Shown: in pieces, positions 10,419 through 18,909 of the stretch
Numbering within the stretch: position 1 is the stretch's first letter
Layout of the letters: the number at the start of each line of letters is the position of its first letter
Assembly (NCBI GenBank): GCA_003559855.1
Contig: PWJZ01000027.1
Location: 42,587-106,586, forward strand
DNA: 64,000 nt
From: Bacteroidales bacterium
GTDB lineage: Bacteria > Bacteroidota > Bacteroidia > Bacteroidales > UBA7960
Direction: 5' to 3'
Notes under the pieces: generated by a model
What the model was told of the DNA's origin: nothing
The model's database searches: none
Seen by the model: the letters and a program-made list of their open reading frames with translations, nothing else
Position numbers and translations under genes: made by a program

Positions 10419-11654
10419 TTAGTCGAACTCTTCTTTTAGTATACGTATTACATCGTTTATTGTTTCTTCTTCAAGGTCTGTACGCTTTACCATTTCTTCG
10501 ACCGACAGGCTTAAGACGCTTTTTGCGGTATCCAGTCCTACCGATTTAAGTTCTTTTATCACCCAGTCTTCAATTTCGTCTTCAAATTCCGAAAGATCCA
10601 CATCTTCGGTATCGTGGTCGGCTTCCCTGTAAACGTCTATTTCATAGCCTGTAAGCATACCTGCCAGTTTTATGTTAAATCCGCCTTTTCCTATAGCAAG
10701 TGAAACCTGGTCGGGTTTAAGAAATACTTCTGCCCTTTTGTTTTCTTCGTCAATATTTATAGATGTTATTTTAGCCGGGCTGAGAGTTCTTGAGATGTAT
10801 AGTGATGTATTTGTGGTATAGTTAATAACATCAATATTTTCATTTCTCAGTTCTCTGACAATTCCATGTATTCTCGAACCTTTCATTCCGACGCAAGCGC
10901 CTACCGGGTCAACGCGTTCATCGTAAGATTCGACGGCAACTTTGGCGCGTTCGCCCGGCACCCTTACGATCTTTTTGATGGTTATCAATCCGTCATATAC
11001 CTCAGGTACTTCCTGCTCAAAAAGACGCTCAAGAAATACCGGAGAAGTACGTGATAATATTATCAGGGGATTGCTGTTCTTTATCTCAACTCTCAACACA
11101 ACTGCCCGTAAAGTATCACCTTTCCGGAAAAAATCCATCTGAATTTGTTCATTTTTTGGCAAAATAAGCTCTATACCCTCATCATCCAAAGCAAGTATCT
11201 CTTTCTTCCAGACCTGGTAAACCTCGGCAGTTACTATTTCACCAATCCGTTCCTGGTATTTTTTGTATACCTCGTCTTTTTCAAGTTCCAAAAGCTTGGA
11301 AACAAAATTTTGTCTTAAAGCCAGAATTTCGCGTCTTCCAAAATCACTCATCTTTACCGGCTCCGAAAACTCTTCACCTATCTCGAAATCAGGTTCAATT
11401 TTTACAGCTTCGCTGTAAGCAATCTGGGTGTTCGGGTCTTCAAGCTCATCATCATCCACAATAACACGGTTGTGCCAAACCTCCAAATCACCCTTGTCAA
11501 CATTGACAATAATGTCGAAATTTGCATCCGGACCATACTTCTTCAGCAATATATTCTTAAAAATATCTTCCAGAATAAGTGTCATCGTGGAAGGTTCAAT
11601 GTTCTTAAATTCTTTAAATTCTGAAAAAGATTCAGCAAGATTTATGTTTTCCAT
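10419..11654 (-). CDS. nusA: transcription termination/antitermination factor NusA
   Basis: NusA binds RNA polymerase and nascent RNA and controls pausing, termination and antitermination. The 411-residue protein has the N-terminal polymerase-binding domain, an S1 domain (about 130-200, 'IGEIVTAEVYQVWKKEILAL'), and two KH domains with the family hallmark 'DPVGACVGMKGSRI' and 'LAIGKGGFNIKLA'. A short acidic tail with one helix-hairpin-helix-like repeat ('LDTAKSVLSLSVEEMVKRTDL') ends the protein. It sits between rimP and infB, the conserved bacterial order. Confidence 0.97.
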   Translation of the reverse strand: MENINLAESFSEFKEFKNIEPSTMTLILEDIFKNILLKKYGPDANFDIIVNVDKGDLEVWHNRVIVDDDELEDPNTQIAYSEAVKIEPDFEIGEEFSEPVKMSDFGRREILALRQNFVSKLLELEKDEVYKKYQERIGEIVTAEVYQVWKKEILALDDEGIELILPKNEQIQMDFFRKGDTLRAVVLRVEIKNSNPLIILSRTSPVFLERLFEQEVPEVYDGLITIKKIVRVPGERAKVAVESYDERVDPVGACVGMKGSRIHGIVRELRNENIDVINYTTNTSLYISRTLSPAKITSINIDEENKRAEVFLKPDQVSLAIGKGGFNIKLAGMLTGYEIDVYREADHDTEDVDLSEFEDEIEDWVIKELKSVGLDTAKSVLSLSVEEMVKRTDLEEETINDVIRILKEEFD

Positions 11655-11706
11655 TTTTGTATTATATATAAAAATTTAATTATGCATTTTAATAAGAAAA
11701 CCATTG

Positions 11707-12150
11707 CTAAAAAACAGCTTTTATTTTGGCTTCCCTTATTTCTTTGAAAAAAATAAATTTATTTTTTTCTTCTTTACTTGTTTTTTTATTAAACAATTCA
11801 ATTTCTATACCATTTTTCTCCACCCTTGTTAATTTGCCGTAAAGTTTTTTATTATCGGGTGTTGAAACAACAATATTTCTTCCGATATTTTTAAGGTATT
11901 GGCGAAAGACCTGCAAGGGCTTGCCAACCCCGGCTGATGATACTTCAAGATCAAAATCTTCTTTGTCGCGGTCAAAAAAAGTTTCAATATGTTTACTGAG
12001 GTCAGCGCAGTCAGAAATTGTTATGTCATTATCACCGTCAATAAAAACCATTATCTTGTTTTGCGGAGTGATTTTGACTTCAACAAGAAACTTATCGCTA
12101 TCCTGAAAAAAATCCTCTACAATTCCTTGTATTTTCAGTTTATCTATCAT
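11707..12150 (-). CDS. rimP: ribosome maturation factor RimP
   Basis: RimP is needed for maturation of the 30S ribosomal subunit. The 147-residue product has the alpha/beta N-terminal domain with 'DFDLEVSSAGVGKPL' (the conserved 'EVSSPGxxRPL' motif, here with Ala-Gly for Pro-Gly) and a C-terminal SH3-like domain ('GRNIVVSTPDNKKLYGKL'). It is the first gene of the rimP-nusA-infB operon, 52 bases upstream of nusA. A good Bacteroidota-type promoter lies ~70 bases upstream of its ATG. Confidence 0.93.
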   Translation of the reverse strand: MIDKLKIQGIVEDFFQDSDKFLVEVKITPQNKIMVFIDGDNDITISDCADLSKHIETFFDRDKEDFDLEVSSAGVGKPLQVFRQYLKNIGRNIVVSTPDNKKLYGKLTRVEKNGIEIELFNKKTSKEEKNKFIFFKEIREAKIKAVF

Positions 12151-12510
12151 GGCTTATATGTAATAAAACAGGGGACTTAACCGCCCCCTTACCCAGATAT
12201 TACTACTCATAATTTCGCTGCAAAGATACAAAAAAAATACGTGATACAAAAATAATTAAAAAAAAACATGAGTTTCCCGTTATAACATTACAAAAGCGGA
12301 TTATTAAAATCAATTAGTGGCAGTGGTCAAGTAATATTTTTCAGAGCTGAGCGGGGCAAGTATCCTCTGTTCGGGGGTTTTGGCATTTAGTGCCGATTGT
12401 TCATATTCCAGGCGTGTGTCAACGTAATTATTTGAAAGTTAACGAAGATCACTTTTCCAAAAATAGTCACTTTACGGTAATTTTCAAGTTATCATATTGT
12501 CGAATGTGTG
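12151..12510. other. intergenic region between rimP and the FISUMP lipoprotein gene
   Basis: The part nearest rimP contains its promoter and 5' leader. The rest, up to the end of the minus-strand lipoprotein gene at 12511, shows no convincing gene, RNA or repeat. The short plus-strand ORF at 12390 runs into and overlaps the lipoprotein gene antisense and is a shadow. Confidence 0.6.
12221..12250 (-). promoter_or_regulatory. probable promoter of rimP-nusA-infB
   Basis: On the minus strand the sequence reads TTTG-N18-TATCTTTG, which matches the Bacteroidota sigma-ABfr consensus (-33 TTTG, -7 TAnnTTTG). It lies ~71 bases upstream of the rimP ATG. The call rests on sequence match and position. 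Confidence 0.65.
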
Positions 12511-13347
12511 TTATTCATTTCTTACACAACGCACAGAAAAGCCCCATGCTTTATTGGGGCTGCTGCGAGCAACATGTCCGCTGCCGGAGTTCATGGACCG
12601 TATCCATGCGTATGACGGTGAGCTCTTGGTAGAAGACCACCAGTGACCGAGGCTGCCAAGGTAGTAAAAAGACCCGTTGGCAGACCGGGTGCCACCCGGA
12701 AAAGCTGAAAAATGGAAATTATCAGTACCAAAGTGGGTATTATGTGAATTCCATCGCGGATGTTCTGAAATATTATGTTCGTTGCCCCAGGGGTGGTCTA
12801 CCTGACGGGCGGCTTTTAGATTATTCCCAACACCGTTATCATCATCCGATTCATTTGTCAAATTATATTCATCCATCAGGAAATCGACCAATTTAGTCCA
12901 GTCGTCATCGCTTGCGACCCTCCAGCCTTCAGGACAAAGCCCCCGGCTATCATCAACGGCATACCAGTTGTATAAAATACCATAAGCATCCATTACTTCA
13001 TCATCAGAAGTAAGACCGTCAATGCCGCTATGGGGGTATATGGAATAAGCACCGGAAGTTGCATTTTGCCATTCGAAAGAGCCAAGTCCTGTGGGTATCT
13101 CCTCATCATTAATATATCTGGTGGTACGCAGGTTTTCTGTCATCCATTCCATGCCTGCAATCCAGAAGGTTTTGTATTCATTTCCTTCTATATCGGTAAC
13201 ACCACTCCCCGGAATGCCACATTGAATATGTTCATCTTTTTCACATGCCGAAAAAGGCAATAAAAAAAACAAAAAACCAATTAATAATGTAAATAACATC
13301 TCTTTTTTCTTTCTTTTTGATTTTTGTTGCTGTTTTAGTTTTTCCAT
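12511..13347 (-). CDS. FISUMP-domain lipoprotein
   Basis: A 278-residue exported protein. After a lysine-rich start comes a hydrophobic segment ending in 'PFSAC', a good lipobox, so it should be a lipoprotein with Cys at about residue 34. The body matches the 'Fibrobacter succinogenes major paralogous domain' family: 'FWIAGMEWMTENLRTTRY', 'GLCPEGWRVASDDDWTKL', 'GYWWSST'-type 'HWWSSTKSS', and the closing 'GFSVRCVRNE'. The domain resembles a formylglycine/lectin-like surface fold; its function is not established and members often occur in large paralogous sets. It is transcribed alone from its own promoter. Confidence 0.87.
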   Translation of the reverse strand: MEKLKQQQKSKRKKKEMLFTLLIGFLFFLLPFSACEKDEHIQCGIPGSGVTDIEGNEYKTFWIAGMEWMTENLRTTRYINDEEIPTGLGSFEWQNATSGAYSIYPHSGIDGLTSDDEVMDAYGILYNWYAVDDSRGLCPEGWRVASDDDWTKLVDFLMDEYNLTNESDDDNGVGNNLKAARQVDHPWGNEHNISEHPRWNSHNTHFGTDNFHFSAFPGGTRSANGSFYYLGSLGHWWSSTKSSPSYAWIRSMNSGSGHVARSSPNKAWGFSVRCVRNE

Positions 13348-13387
13348 TTTTAACAGGTTGTTTTGGTTGTTATTTGATTTGTCTTTG

Positions 13388-13417
13388 CAAATTTAATAAA
13401 TGAGGCAGTTATTCAAA
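13388..13417 (-). promoter_or_regulatory. probable promoter of the FISUMP lipoprotein gene
   Basis: The minus strand reads TTTG-N18-TAAATTTG about 40 bases upstream of the ATG, matching the Bacteroidota -33/-7 pattern. Confidence 0.55.
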
Positions 13418-13476
13418 ATCAAAATAAAATAACCTTTTTTACCTGCCACCTTACTTTTTGTTGTTAAATTGGCACC

Positions 13477-13520
13477 TTTAAAAACACAAAAGCCTGTCAG
13501 TCAGTCAACTAACAGGCTTT
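13477..13520 (-). terminator. Rho-independent terminator of tRNA-Met
   Basis: Directly after the tRNA on the minus strand, the inverted repeat AAAGCCTGT ... ACAGGCTTT (arms at 13489-13497 and 13512-13520) can form a 9-bp stem. It is followed on the same strand by the T-rich run 'TTTTGTGTTTTT'. Confidence 0.8.
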
Positions 13521-13525
13521 CTTTG

Positions 13526-13599
13526 TAGCGGGGACGGGAGTTGAACCCGTGACCTCCGGGTTATGAATCCGACGCTCTAACCGCCTGAGCTACCCCGCC
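13526..13599 (-). tRNA. tRNA-Met (anticodon CAT)
   Basis: The minus strand folds as a 74-base cloverleaf. The acceptor stem is GGCGGGG/CCCCGCT (the first pair is G-U), the D-arm starts 'TAGCTCAG', the anticodon loop is 'TTCATAA' with anticodon CAT, and the T-arm contains 'GGGTTCAACTCCC'. The discriminator base is A and CCA is not encoded. The G-U first pair argues against the initiator, whose first pair is usually unpaired with a run of three G-C pairs above the anticodon. Elongator Met is likely, but a lysidine-modified tRNA-Ile2 cannot be excluded by eye. Confidence 0.93.
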
Positions 13600-13611
13600 G
13601 GTTTGAATGTG

Positions 13612-13641
13612 CAAAGTTAATAAAGATTTTGAAAATTCAAC
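13612..13641 (-). promoter_or_regulatory. probable promoter of tRNA-Met
   Basis: The minus strand reads GTTG-N18-TAACTTTG, with the -7 element about 12 bases before the first tRNA base. This fits a Bacteroidota promoter with one mismatch at -33. Confidence 0.55.
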
Positions 13642-13753
13642 AGGCGTTTTTGAAAAAGGCGAAAAAGATATGAACCCTTGTTTATGCATCACAGGTTAAA
13701 GGGTTGTAAACTGCAATTGTTAAGTAACGCATAAGGCATGAGGGTGTTATTGA

Positions 13754-14671
13754 TTATACTCCCAGTTCCTTTTTTTTCTTTTTGACGTCTTTCTGTCTTT
13801 TTATTTGTGTAAGAAGCAATCCTGTAATTACTATAACGATTCCTATGATCTTGCTCAGGTCTATATTTTCTTTAAGGATTATAAAAGCAGTAACAGCCGT
13901 AACAATAGGTATCATATTCGCAAAAATTGATGTTTTGCCAATTCCCAGGACTCTCACTGCCGAGGTGAAAAAGATGAATGCAAGCGTTGAGGCAAAAAAT
14001 GCAAGGTTAAACAAAGATATATATGTGCCCGTTGAAGGTCTTATTAAGAGAAAATCTTTAAGGTCAAAGATCAGAAAGAGGGGCAGAAACATAATTGCCC
14101 CGAGGGTATTTTGCACTTTTATGATCGTCAGGGATGAATATTTCATAGTCATCTTTTTCAGTATTACGATGTTTATCAATGCTGAAATCACAGCCAGGAA
14201 GAGGAATCCGAGACCCGGCGGCGAAGCGGTAAGCCTGAATTCGCCGTCAAGCACCATGATACATACACCGGTAAAAGAAATGAAAAATCCCAGAAAATTT
14301 AATACCGAGAATCTTTCACGGAATATTATCAATCCCAGCCATGGTGTAAAAACCGGTATTGTTGCAACTATTACTGATGCAAGCGTAGCGCTAACATATT
14401 TCAACCCGAAACTCTCACCGATAAAAAACAAAAAAGGTGAAAAAAAGCTCAGTATTAAGAAATCACGATAGTCTTTCCTGGCAATTTTTTCATTCCATCT
14501 CATCACCTTCAGGATAAAATAAAGCATGAACGAACTGAGCGACAACCGCAAAAACATAGTGGTAATGGGCTCATAATACTCATATACGTTTTTCATCCAT
14601 ACATAAGATATACCCCAAAAAACAACGGCCCCGACTGTCATCAAATAAATACGAGCCCTGGATTTAGTCAT
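13754..14671 (-). CDS. EamA-family (drug/metabolite) transporter
   Basis: 305 residues with ten predicted membrane helices in two EamA repeats. The first begins 'LMTVGAVVFWGISYVWMKNVY', the second 'GLGFLFLAVISALINIVILKKM'. DMT-family carriers move small metabolites or drugs across the inner membrane; the substrate cannot be predicted. The lysine-rich C-terminal tail 'IKRQKDVKKKKKELGV' should be cytoplasmic. It is a single-gene unit. Confidence 0.9.
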   Translation of the reverse strand: MTKSRARIYLMTVGAVVFWGISYVWMKNVYEYYEPITTMFLRLSLSSFMLYFILKVMRWNEKIARKDYRDFLILSFFSPFLFFIGESFGLKYVSATLASVIVATIPVFTPWLGLIIFRERFSVLNFLGFFISFTGVCIMVLDGEFRLTASPPGLGFLFLAVISALINIVILKKMTMKYSSLTIIKVQNTLGAIMFLPLFLIFDLKDFLLIRPSTGTYISLFNLAFFASTLAFIFFTSAVRVLGIGKTSIFANMIPIVTAVTAFIILKENIDLSKIIGIVIVITGLLLTQIKRQKDVKKKKKELGV

Positions 14672-14925
14672 TGATGAAAATTGTTTTGTCTGAATTTTAG
14701 TTGACCGTAAAGCAATGTAGTTAGATGTATAAATAATTGCACAAATGTAATTAAGTTTTTTTTCCCGTAGCTTGTTAATCTTTAATGGTTGACTTTTGCT
14801 TATCCTTATAAATGATCAGAAGTATGGCGAAAGATTGCAAACTTTTTTATATTAAAATAAATTATTTTGAAATTAATAATTTTTCGTATATTGCAAAAGC
14901 GAAAGAAATAATAAAAACTAGTTCG

Positions 14926-15315
14926 ATGGCTAAGTTGGAAATGTTTACCCTGGAGTTTCCGGTAAAAGCTACTCCAAGGGTGTTGTATACGCTTATCAGC
15001 TCGGCTGAGGGCTTGTCCCGGTGGTTTGCTGATATTGTCGATATAGAAAAAGATGACATTTTTAAGTTTAAATGGGAGGATTCGGAGCAAAGTGCACGGA
15101 TGATCCAATCAAAAGAAAATGAATACGTCCGTTTTCAATGGCAGGATAATGATTATAAAGATTATTTTTTCGAATTAAAGATACTTACAGAACCGGTATC
15201 ATCTGAAGTTGCACTTGTCGTAACCGACTATGCCGATCCGAACGACCTTGACTTTTCAAAACGTTTGTGGAACACACAGGTTGGCATTTTACAGCGTATG
15301 TTTAACAGTACTTAG
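14926..15315 (+). CDS. START-like domain protein (Bacteroidota-type, AHSA1-related fold)
   Basis: The sequence 'LEMFTLEFPVKATPRVLYTLISSAEGLSRWFADIVDIEKDDIFKFKW' is typical of the ~130-residue START-like proteins found across Bacteroidota. The fold has a hydrophobic pocket, but the ligand is unknown. The ORF track extends to 14812, but the added N-terminus (rich in Lys, Ile and Asn) is not family-like. The ATG at 14926 ('MAKLEMFTLEF') gives the usual 129 residues. It is monocistronic, with a weak hairpin (TCCGG/CCGGA followed by TTTT) 60 bases after the stop. Confidence 0.85.
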   Translation: MAKLEMFTLEFPVKATPRVLYTLISSAEGLSRWFADIVDIEKDDIFKFKWEDSEQSARMIQSKENEYVRFQWQDNDYKDYFFELKILTEPVSSEVALVVTDYADPNDLDFSKRLWNTQVGILQRMFNST

Positions 15316-15747
15316 TGTCTGATTATAATTGTTGTGAAGGAATGCCTGAGACAGTTTGTTGCTCTGTCTGTTGTCCGGAAAAAACCGGATTTTGATTTGT
15401 CAAAAAAGGCGTTTATTTTTTACAAAGGGTAAATGCAGTTTTTATTTCGCTGTTTCCGATTTCCTCCCTTTTCAGACAATACATCTTCTGAAATGTTCAG
15501 CCACCTGTTATTGTTTTTGTATAACAGCAGCTAATGAAAACCCGAATCAATGGTTGGCTGACAAATAATATTTTTTTGCGGTCAGGTATTTTTAAAAACT
15601 AATAAGACCTTTTTGTTCGTTATGTAAAAGGAAAATAAAACATTAATAAAACAGCATGACTTAATTGGTATTAATTTTGTACTGGTTTTAATTATTTTTA
15701 TCAATAAGAGCACTATATATTTTTATATTGCTTGCAAAGATGCGATT
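15316..15747. other. intergenic region
   Basis: This stretch has no convincing gene. It contains a weak hairpin at 15374-15389 (TCCGG-AAAAAA-CCGGA then TTTT) that may end the START-like transcript, and a TAATTTTG at 15672 that resembles a -7 element for the downstream gene but lacks a clear -33 partner. The 70-residue ORF at 15356 has no family resemblance and no ribosome binding site. Confidence 0.5.
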
Positions 15748-18700
15748 ATGAACTTTTTTTTCGGTAAATATTTTTGGAATTATTCAATTCACATTAAACT
15801 GGCGGTTTTTTTTCTGTTTATATTCATTGCGGGTACAGAAACCCATTCACAATATTTTGGCAGGAATAAGCCCAGTTACCGCACTTTTGATTATCAGTTG
15901 TATCAATCGCCTCATTTTGACATCTATCATTATTTTGACGATGATTCGGTAGTCAATGCATTGGCAAACACTTATGAGAAGTGGTACAAGCGTCATCAAC
16001 GTCTTTTCAGTGATACTTTTGATACCCGCAGTCCGGTACTTATTTATGAGAACCATCCTGATTTTCAACAAACCACGGCTATAAGGGGCACCATAGGCAT
16101 AGGCACACACGGTGTAACCGAGGCTCTTCGCAGAAGGGTAGCCATGCCAGTGTTGCATACCAATGCACAAACCGATCATGTTATCGGTCATGAGCTGGTA
16201 CACGTCTTTCAGTTCAGGGCAATGTTTGACAGGGATTCTTTAGGGTTAAACTCTATGAGAAACCTGCCCTTATGGTTGGTAGAAGGTATGGCTGAATATT
16301 TTTCAATTGGCAGCGTTGATGCACATACGGCTATGATAATGCGTGACGCTGTTCATCAGGATGATTTTCCTTCTCTTACGGATATGACACGCGATTTTCG
16401 TTATAACCCTTACAGGTATGGGCATAGTTTTGTTGCATTCTTCGGCAGAACATGGGGTGACTCTCTTATTGCACCACTTTTCAGAGAAACTGCCAAATTC
16501 GGTTATGAAAGAGCCATTTCAAGAGTAGTGGGCTTGAATGCAAAAACAGTTTCCAATCTCTGGAAAAGCTCTGTTGAGACCCATTACGGAGAATATTATA
16601 AAGACAGTGCAAAACATCAAACAATAGGGAAAACCCTTGTTACTGATGAAAACGGCGGTCATATTAATATAGCCCCTTCGATAAGCCCGGACGGAAAATA
16701 TTTCGCTTTTTTTTCGGAGAAGGACCTGTTTTCTATAGACCTGTTTCTTGCGGATGCCAAAACCGGCAGGATCATTGGCAAGCTTACCAGCGCAACGCGA
16801 ACTGCCGATATTGACGGTTTTAACTTTTTTGAATCCGTAGCCACGTGGTCGCCCGAAAGTGATAAAATAGCCTATGTTATCGTTAAAAAGGGTAGGAATA
16901 AATTGGTAATTGCTGATGTTGACAGGCCAGGAAGAACAAAAGAGATCACTATTCCCGGTGTGCCGGCCATAAACAATCCCACATGGTCGCCCGACGGAAA
17001 AAATATTGTCTTTTCAGGCCTGGCAGGTGGTAAGCCAAACCTGTATATGTATAATCCGGAGACTAAGGAGGTCATAGGATTGACCGACGATCAATATTCA
17101 TATATACATGCAAGCTGGTCGACCGACGGAAAATATCTTGCTTTTTCGACTGATAAACCGCAATCCGTTCAAGACCAAGGAAATCCTAACTTTCACTTTA
17201 ACCTTGGTATTATGGATATGAGCAATGATAATTATACGGTCAGTGTACTGAATGTTTTTCCTGGTGCTAAAAACCTGAACCCCTTATTTTCAGAGAATAA
17301 TGAGGGGTTATATTTTTTATCCAACAGTGACGGATTCCGTAATCTTTACTATTATGTTGTTGAAGACGGCAAGGTATTCCGCATGACCGATTTTTATACC
17401 GGCATAAGCGGCATTACACATTTGACGCCGGCTGTAAGCATATGCAGAAATACCGGGGAATTAGCCTATTCTCACTACCAGGCGAACAAATATTTTATTC
17501 ATAAGGCTGATCACGATGATTTTGAGCTGATTGAAGTTGATCCCTCCATAATTGATCTTACTGCGGCTACACTACCGCCGCTTCCGCGTCTTGAAAGGGA
17601 TATTGTTGACAAACAACTGAGAGTTGAACCCGAAGAAAAAGTTTTTCCCGTTGATTCATTTGCAAAAAAACCCTATGAACGAGATTTCACCTTAACCTAT
17701 ATAGGTAATACAGGTGTTGGAGTAGCTACAAACCGTTACGGAACAGGGATGTCGGGTGCCGTGAGCATGTTGTTCAGTGACATTACGGGCGAGAATCAGT
17801 TGTTTGCCGCAGTTGCAGTGGATGGTGAAATATATGATTTCGGTGCCCAGGTGGGTTACCTAAACCAGGAACGGCGTATCAACTGGGGTGCTATGGTCTC
17901 TCATATTCCCTATCCTTATGCATATATGAGAGGAATGCACGATACCTTGCAAATTAATGATGATAAAGTGCCTGTCTATAACTTCCAATATATCATCCAG
18001 AGGATCTTTGAAGACCGGGTAAACGCTTTCGCCTATTATCCTTTTTCGGTTTCGCGCAGAATTGAAGTTGGCGGAACACTGGCATGGTATTATTACCGTA
18101 TAGACGCCATAAATAATTATTACCTGATGGACGGCAGAAGATTCCGTGAAGAGCGGGAGCGCTTGGATGCTCCCGACGGCTTTAACCTGCAACGCCTCAA
18201 TATTGCTTTCGTTGAAGACAATTCCTATTTCGGCATGGCCTCACCATGGGCGGGCTGGAGATACCGTGCAAGCGTTGAACGTATATTCGGAGAAGTAGAT
18301 ATGTATCCGATTACCCTCGATTACCGGCGTTATTTTAACATCAGGCCTTTTACATTTGCATTCAGGGCAACACACTACGGCAGATACGGCAGAGAACCTG
18401 AAGATGAACAGCTGTTTTACCCGCAATACCTCGGTTATATGGGATATGTGAGAGGGTATGACTATAACTCTATGTATCGTTTGCAAGAGACAATGCCATT
18501 GCCGGAAAATTTTGAATTTCAGGATTTCTTTAACCAGCTTTTAGGCAGCAGGGTTATCCTAAGCGGTCTGGAGGTGAGATTCCCGTTTACCGGCCCTGAA
18601 AGAATTGCATTGATAAGCAGCCGTATATTCTTTACCGAGCTTAACCTCTTTCTTGATGCCGGCGTTGCATGGAGCGGCTATAACAGATTGACATTAAATC

Positions 18701-18900
18701 CCGACAAAATAACGGAACAAAAAATTGAAGTAAACGAAAGAGAAGAATATAAATACAGATTTCCCGTTTTCAGCGCGGGAGCATCTGTCAGGATTAACCT
18801 GTTCGGAGCTTTAGTCCTTGAACCTTTCCTTGCTTTCCCTTTCCAAACGGAAGGCATATCAAGACCTGTAACCGGATTGAACTTTATTCCGGGATGGTGA
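15748..18900 (+). CDS. peptidase MA-like / TolB-type beta-propeller / BamA-like outer-membrane barrel protein
   Basis: A 1050-residue exported protein with three parts. After a signal peptide (~1-34), the first domain resembles a zincin peptidase, with 'HELVH' at about residue 148 and a downstream 'LVEGMAEYF' supplying the third ligand Glu near 179. Residues ~290-560 are PD40/WD40-type propeller blades ('APSISPDGKYFAFFSEK', 'NPTWSPDGKNIVFSG', 'HASWSTDGKYLAFS'). The C-terminal ~400 residues look like a surface-antigen/BamA beta-barrel ('LTYIGNTGVGVATNRYG...SGAVSMLFSDITG') ending in an aromatic residue ('FIPGW'), as outer-membrane proteins do. It probably works at the outer membrane facing the periplasm. 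The substrate is unknown. Confidence 0.85.
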   Translation: MNFFFGKYFWNYSIHIKLAVFFLFIFIAGTETHSQYFGRNKPSYRTFDYQLYQSPHFDIYHYFDDDSVVNALANTYEKWYKRHQRLFSDTFDTRSPVLIYENHPDFQQTTAIRGTIGIGTHGVTEALRRRVAMPVLHTNAQTDHVIGHELVHVFQFRAMFDRDSLGLNSMRNLPLWLVEGMAEYFSIGSVDAHTAMIMRDAVHQDDFPSLTDMTRDFRYNPYRYGHSFVAFFGRTWGDSLIAPLFRETAKFGYERAISRVVGLNAKTVSNLWKSSVETHYGEYYKDSAKHQTIGKTLVTDENGGHINIAPSISPDGKYFAFFSEKDLFSIDLFLADAKTGRIIGKLTSATRTADIDGFNFFESVATWSPESDKIAYVIVKKGRNKLVIADVDRPGRTKEITIPGVPAINNPTWSPDGKNIVFSGLAGGKPNLYMYNPETKEVIGLTDDQYSYIHASWSTDGKYLAFSTDKPQSVQDQGNPNFHFNLGIMDMSNDNYTVSVLNVFPGAKNLNPLFSENNEGLYFLSNSDGFRNLYYYVVEDGKVFRMTDFYTGISGITHLTPAVSICRNTGELAYSHYQANKYFIHKADHDDFELIEVDPSIIDLTAATLPPLPRLERDIVDKQLRVEPEEKVFPVDSFAKKPYERDFTLTYIGNTGVGVATNRYGTGMSGAVSMLFSDITGENQLFAAVAVDGEIYDFGAQVGYLNQERRINWGAMVSHIPYPYAYMRGMHDTLQINDDKVPVYNFQYIIQRIFEDRVNAFAYYPFSVSRRIEVGGTLAWYYYRIDAINNYYLMDGRRFREERERLDAPDGFNLQRLNIAFVEDNSYFGMASPWAGWRYRASVERIFGEVDMYPITLDYRRYFNIRPFTFAFRATHYGRYGREPEDEQLFYPQYLGYMGYVRGYDYNSMYRLQETMPLPENFEFQDFFNQLLGSRVILSGLEVRFPFTGPERIALISSRIFFTELNLFLDAGVAWSGYNRLTLNPDKITEQKIEVNEREEYKYRFPVFSAGASVRINLFGALVLEPFLAFPFQTEGISRPVTGLNFIPGW

Positions 18901-18909
18901 TAGACAGGA

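Noticed and set aside
13782-14471. 229-residue plus-strand ORF
   Set aside because: It is antisense to the EamA transporter; its composition is that of a reversed membrane protein.
15356-15568. 70-residue ORF after the START-like gene
   Set aside because: It overlaps a likely terminator hairpin, lacks a ribosome binding site and shows no recognisable sequence.
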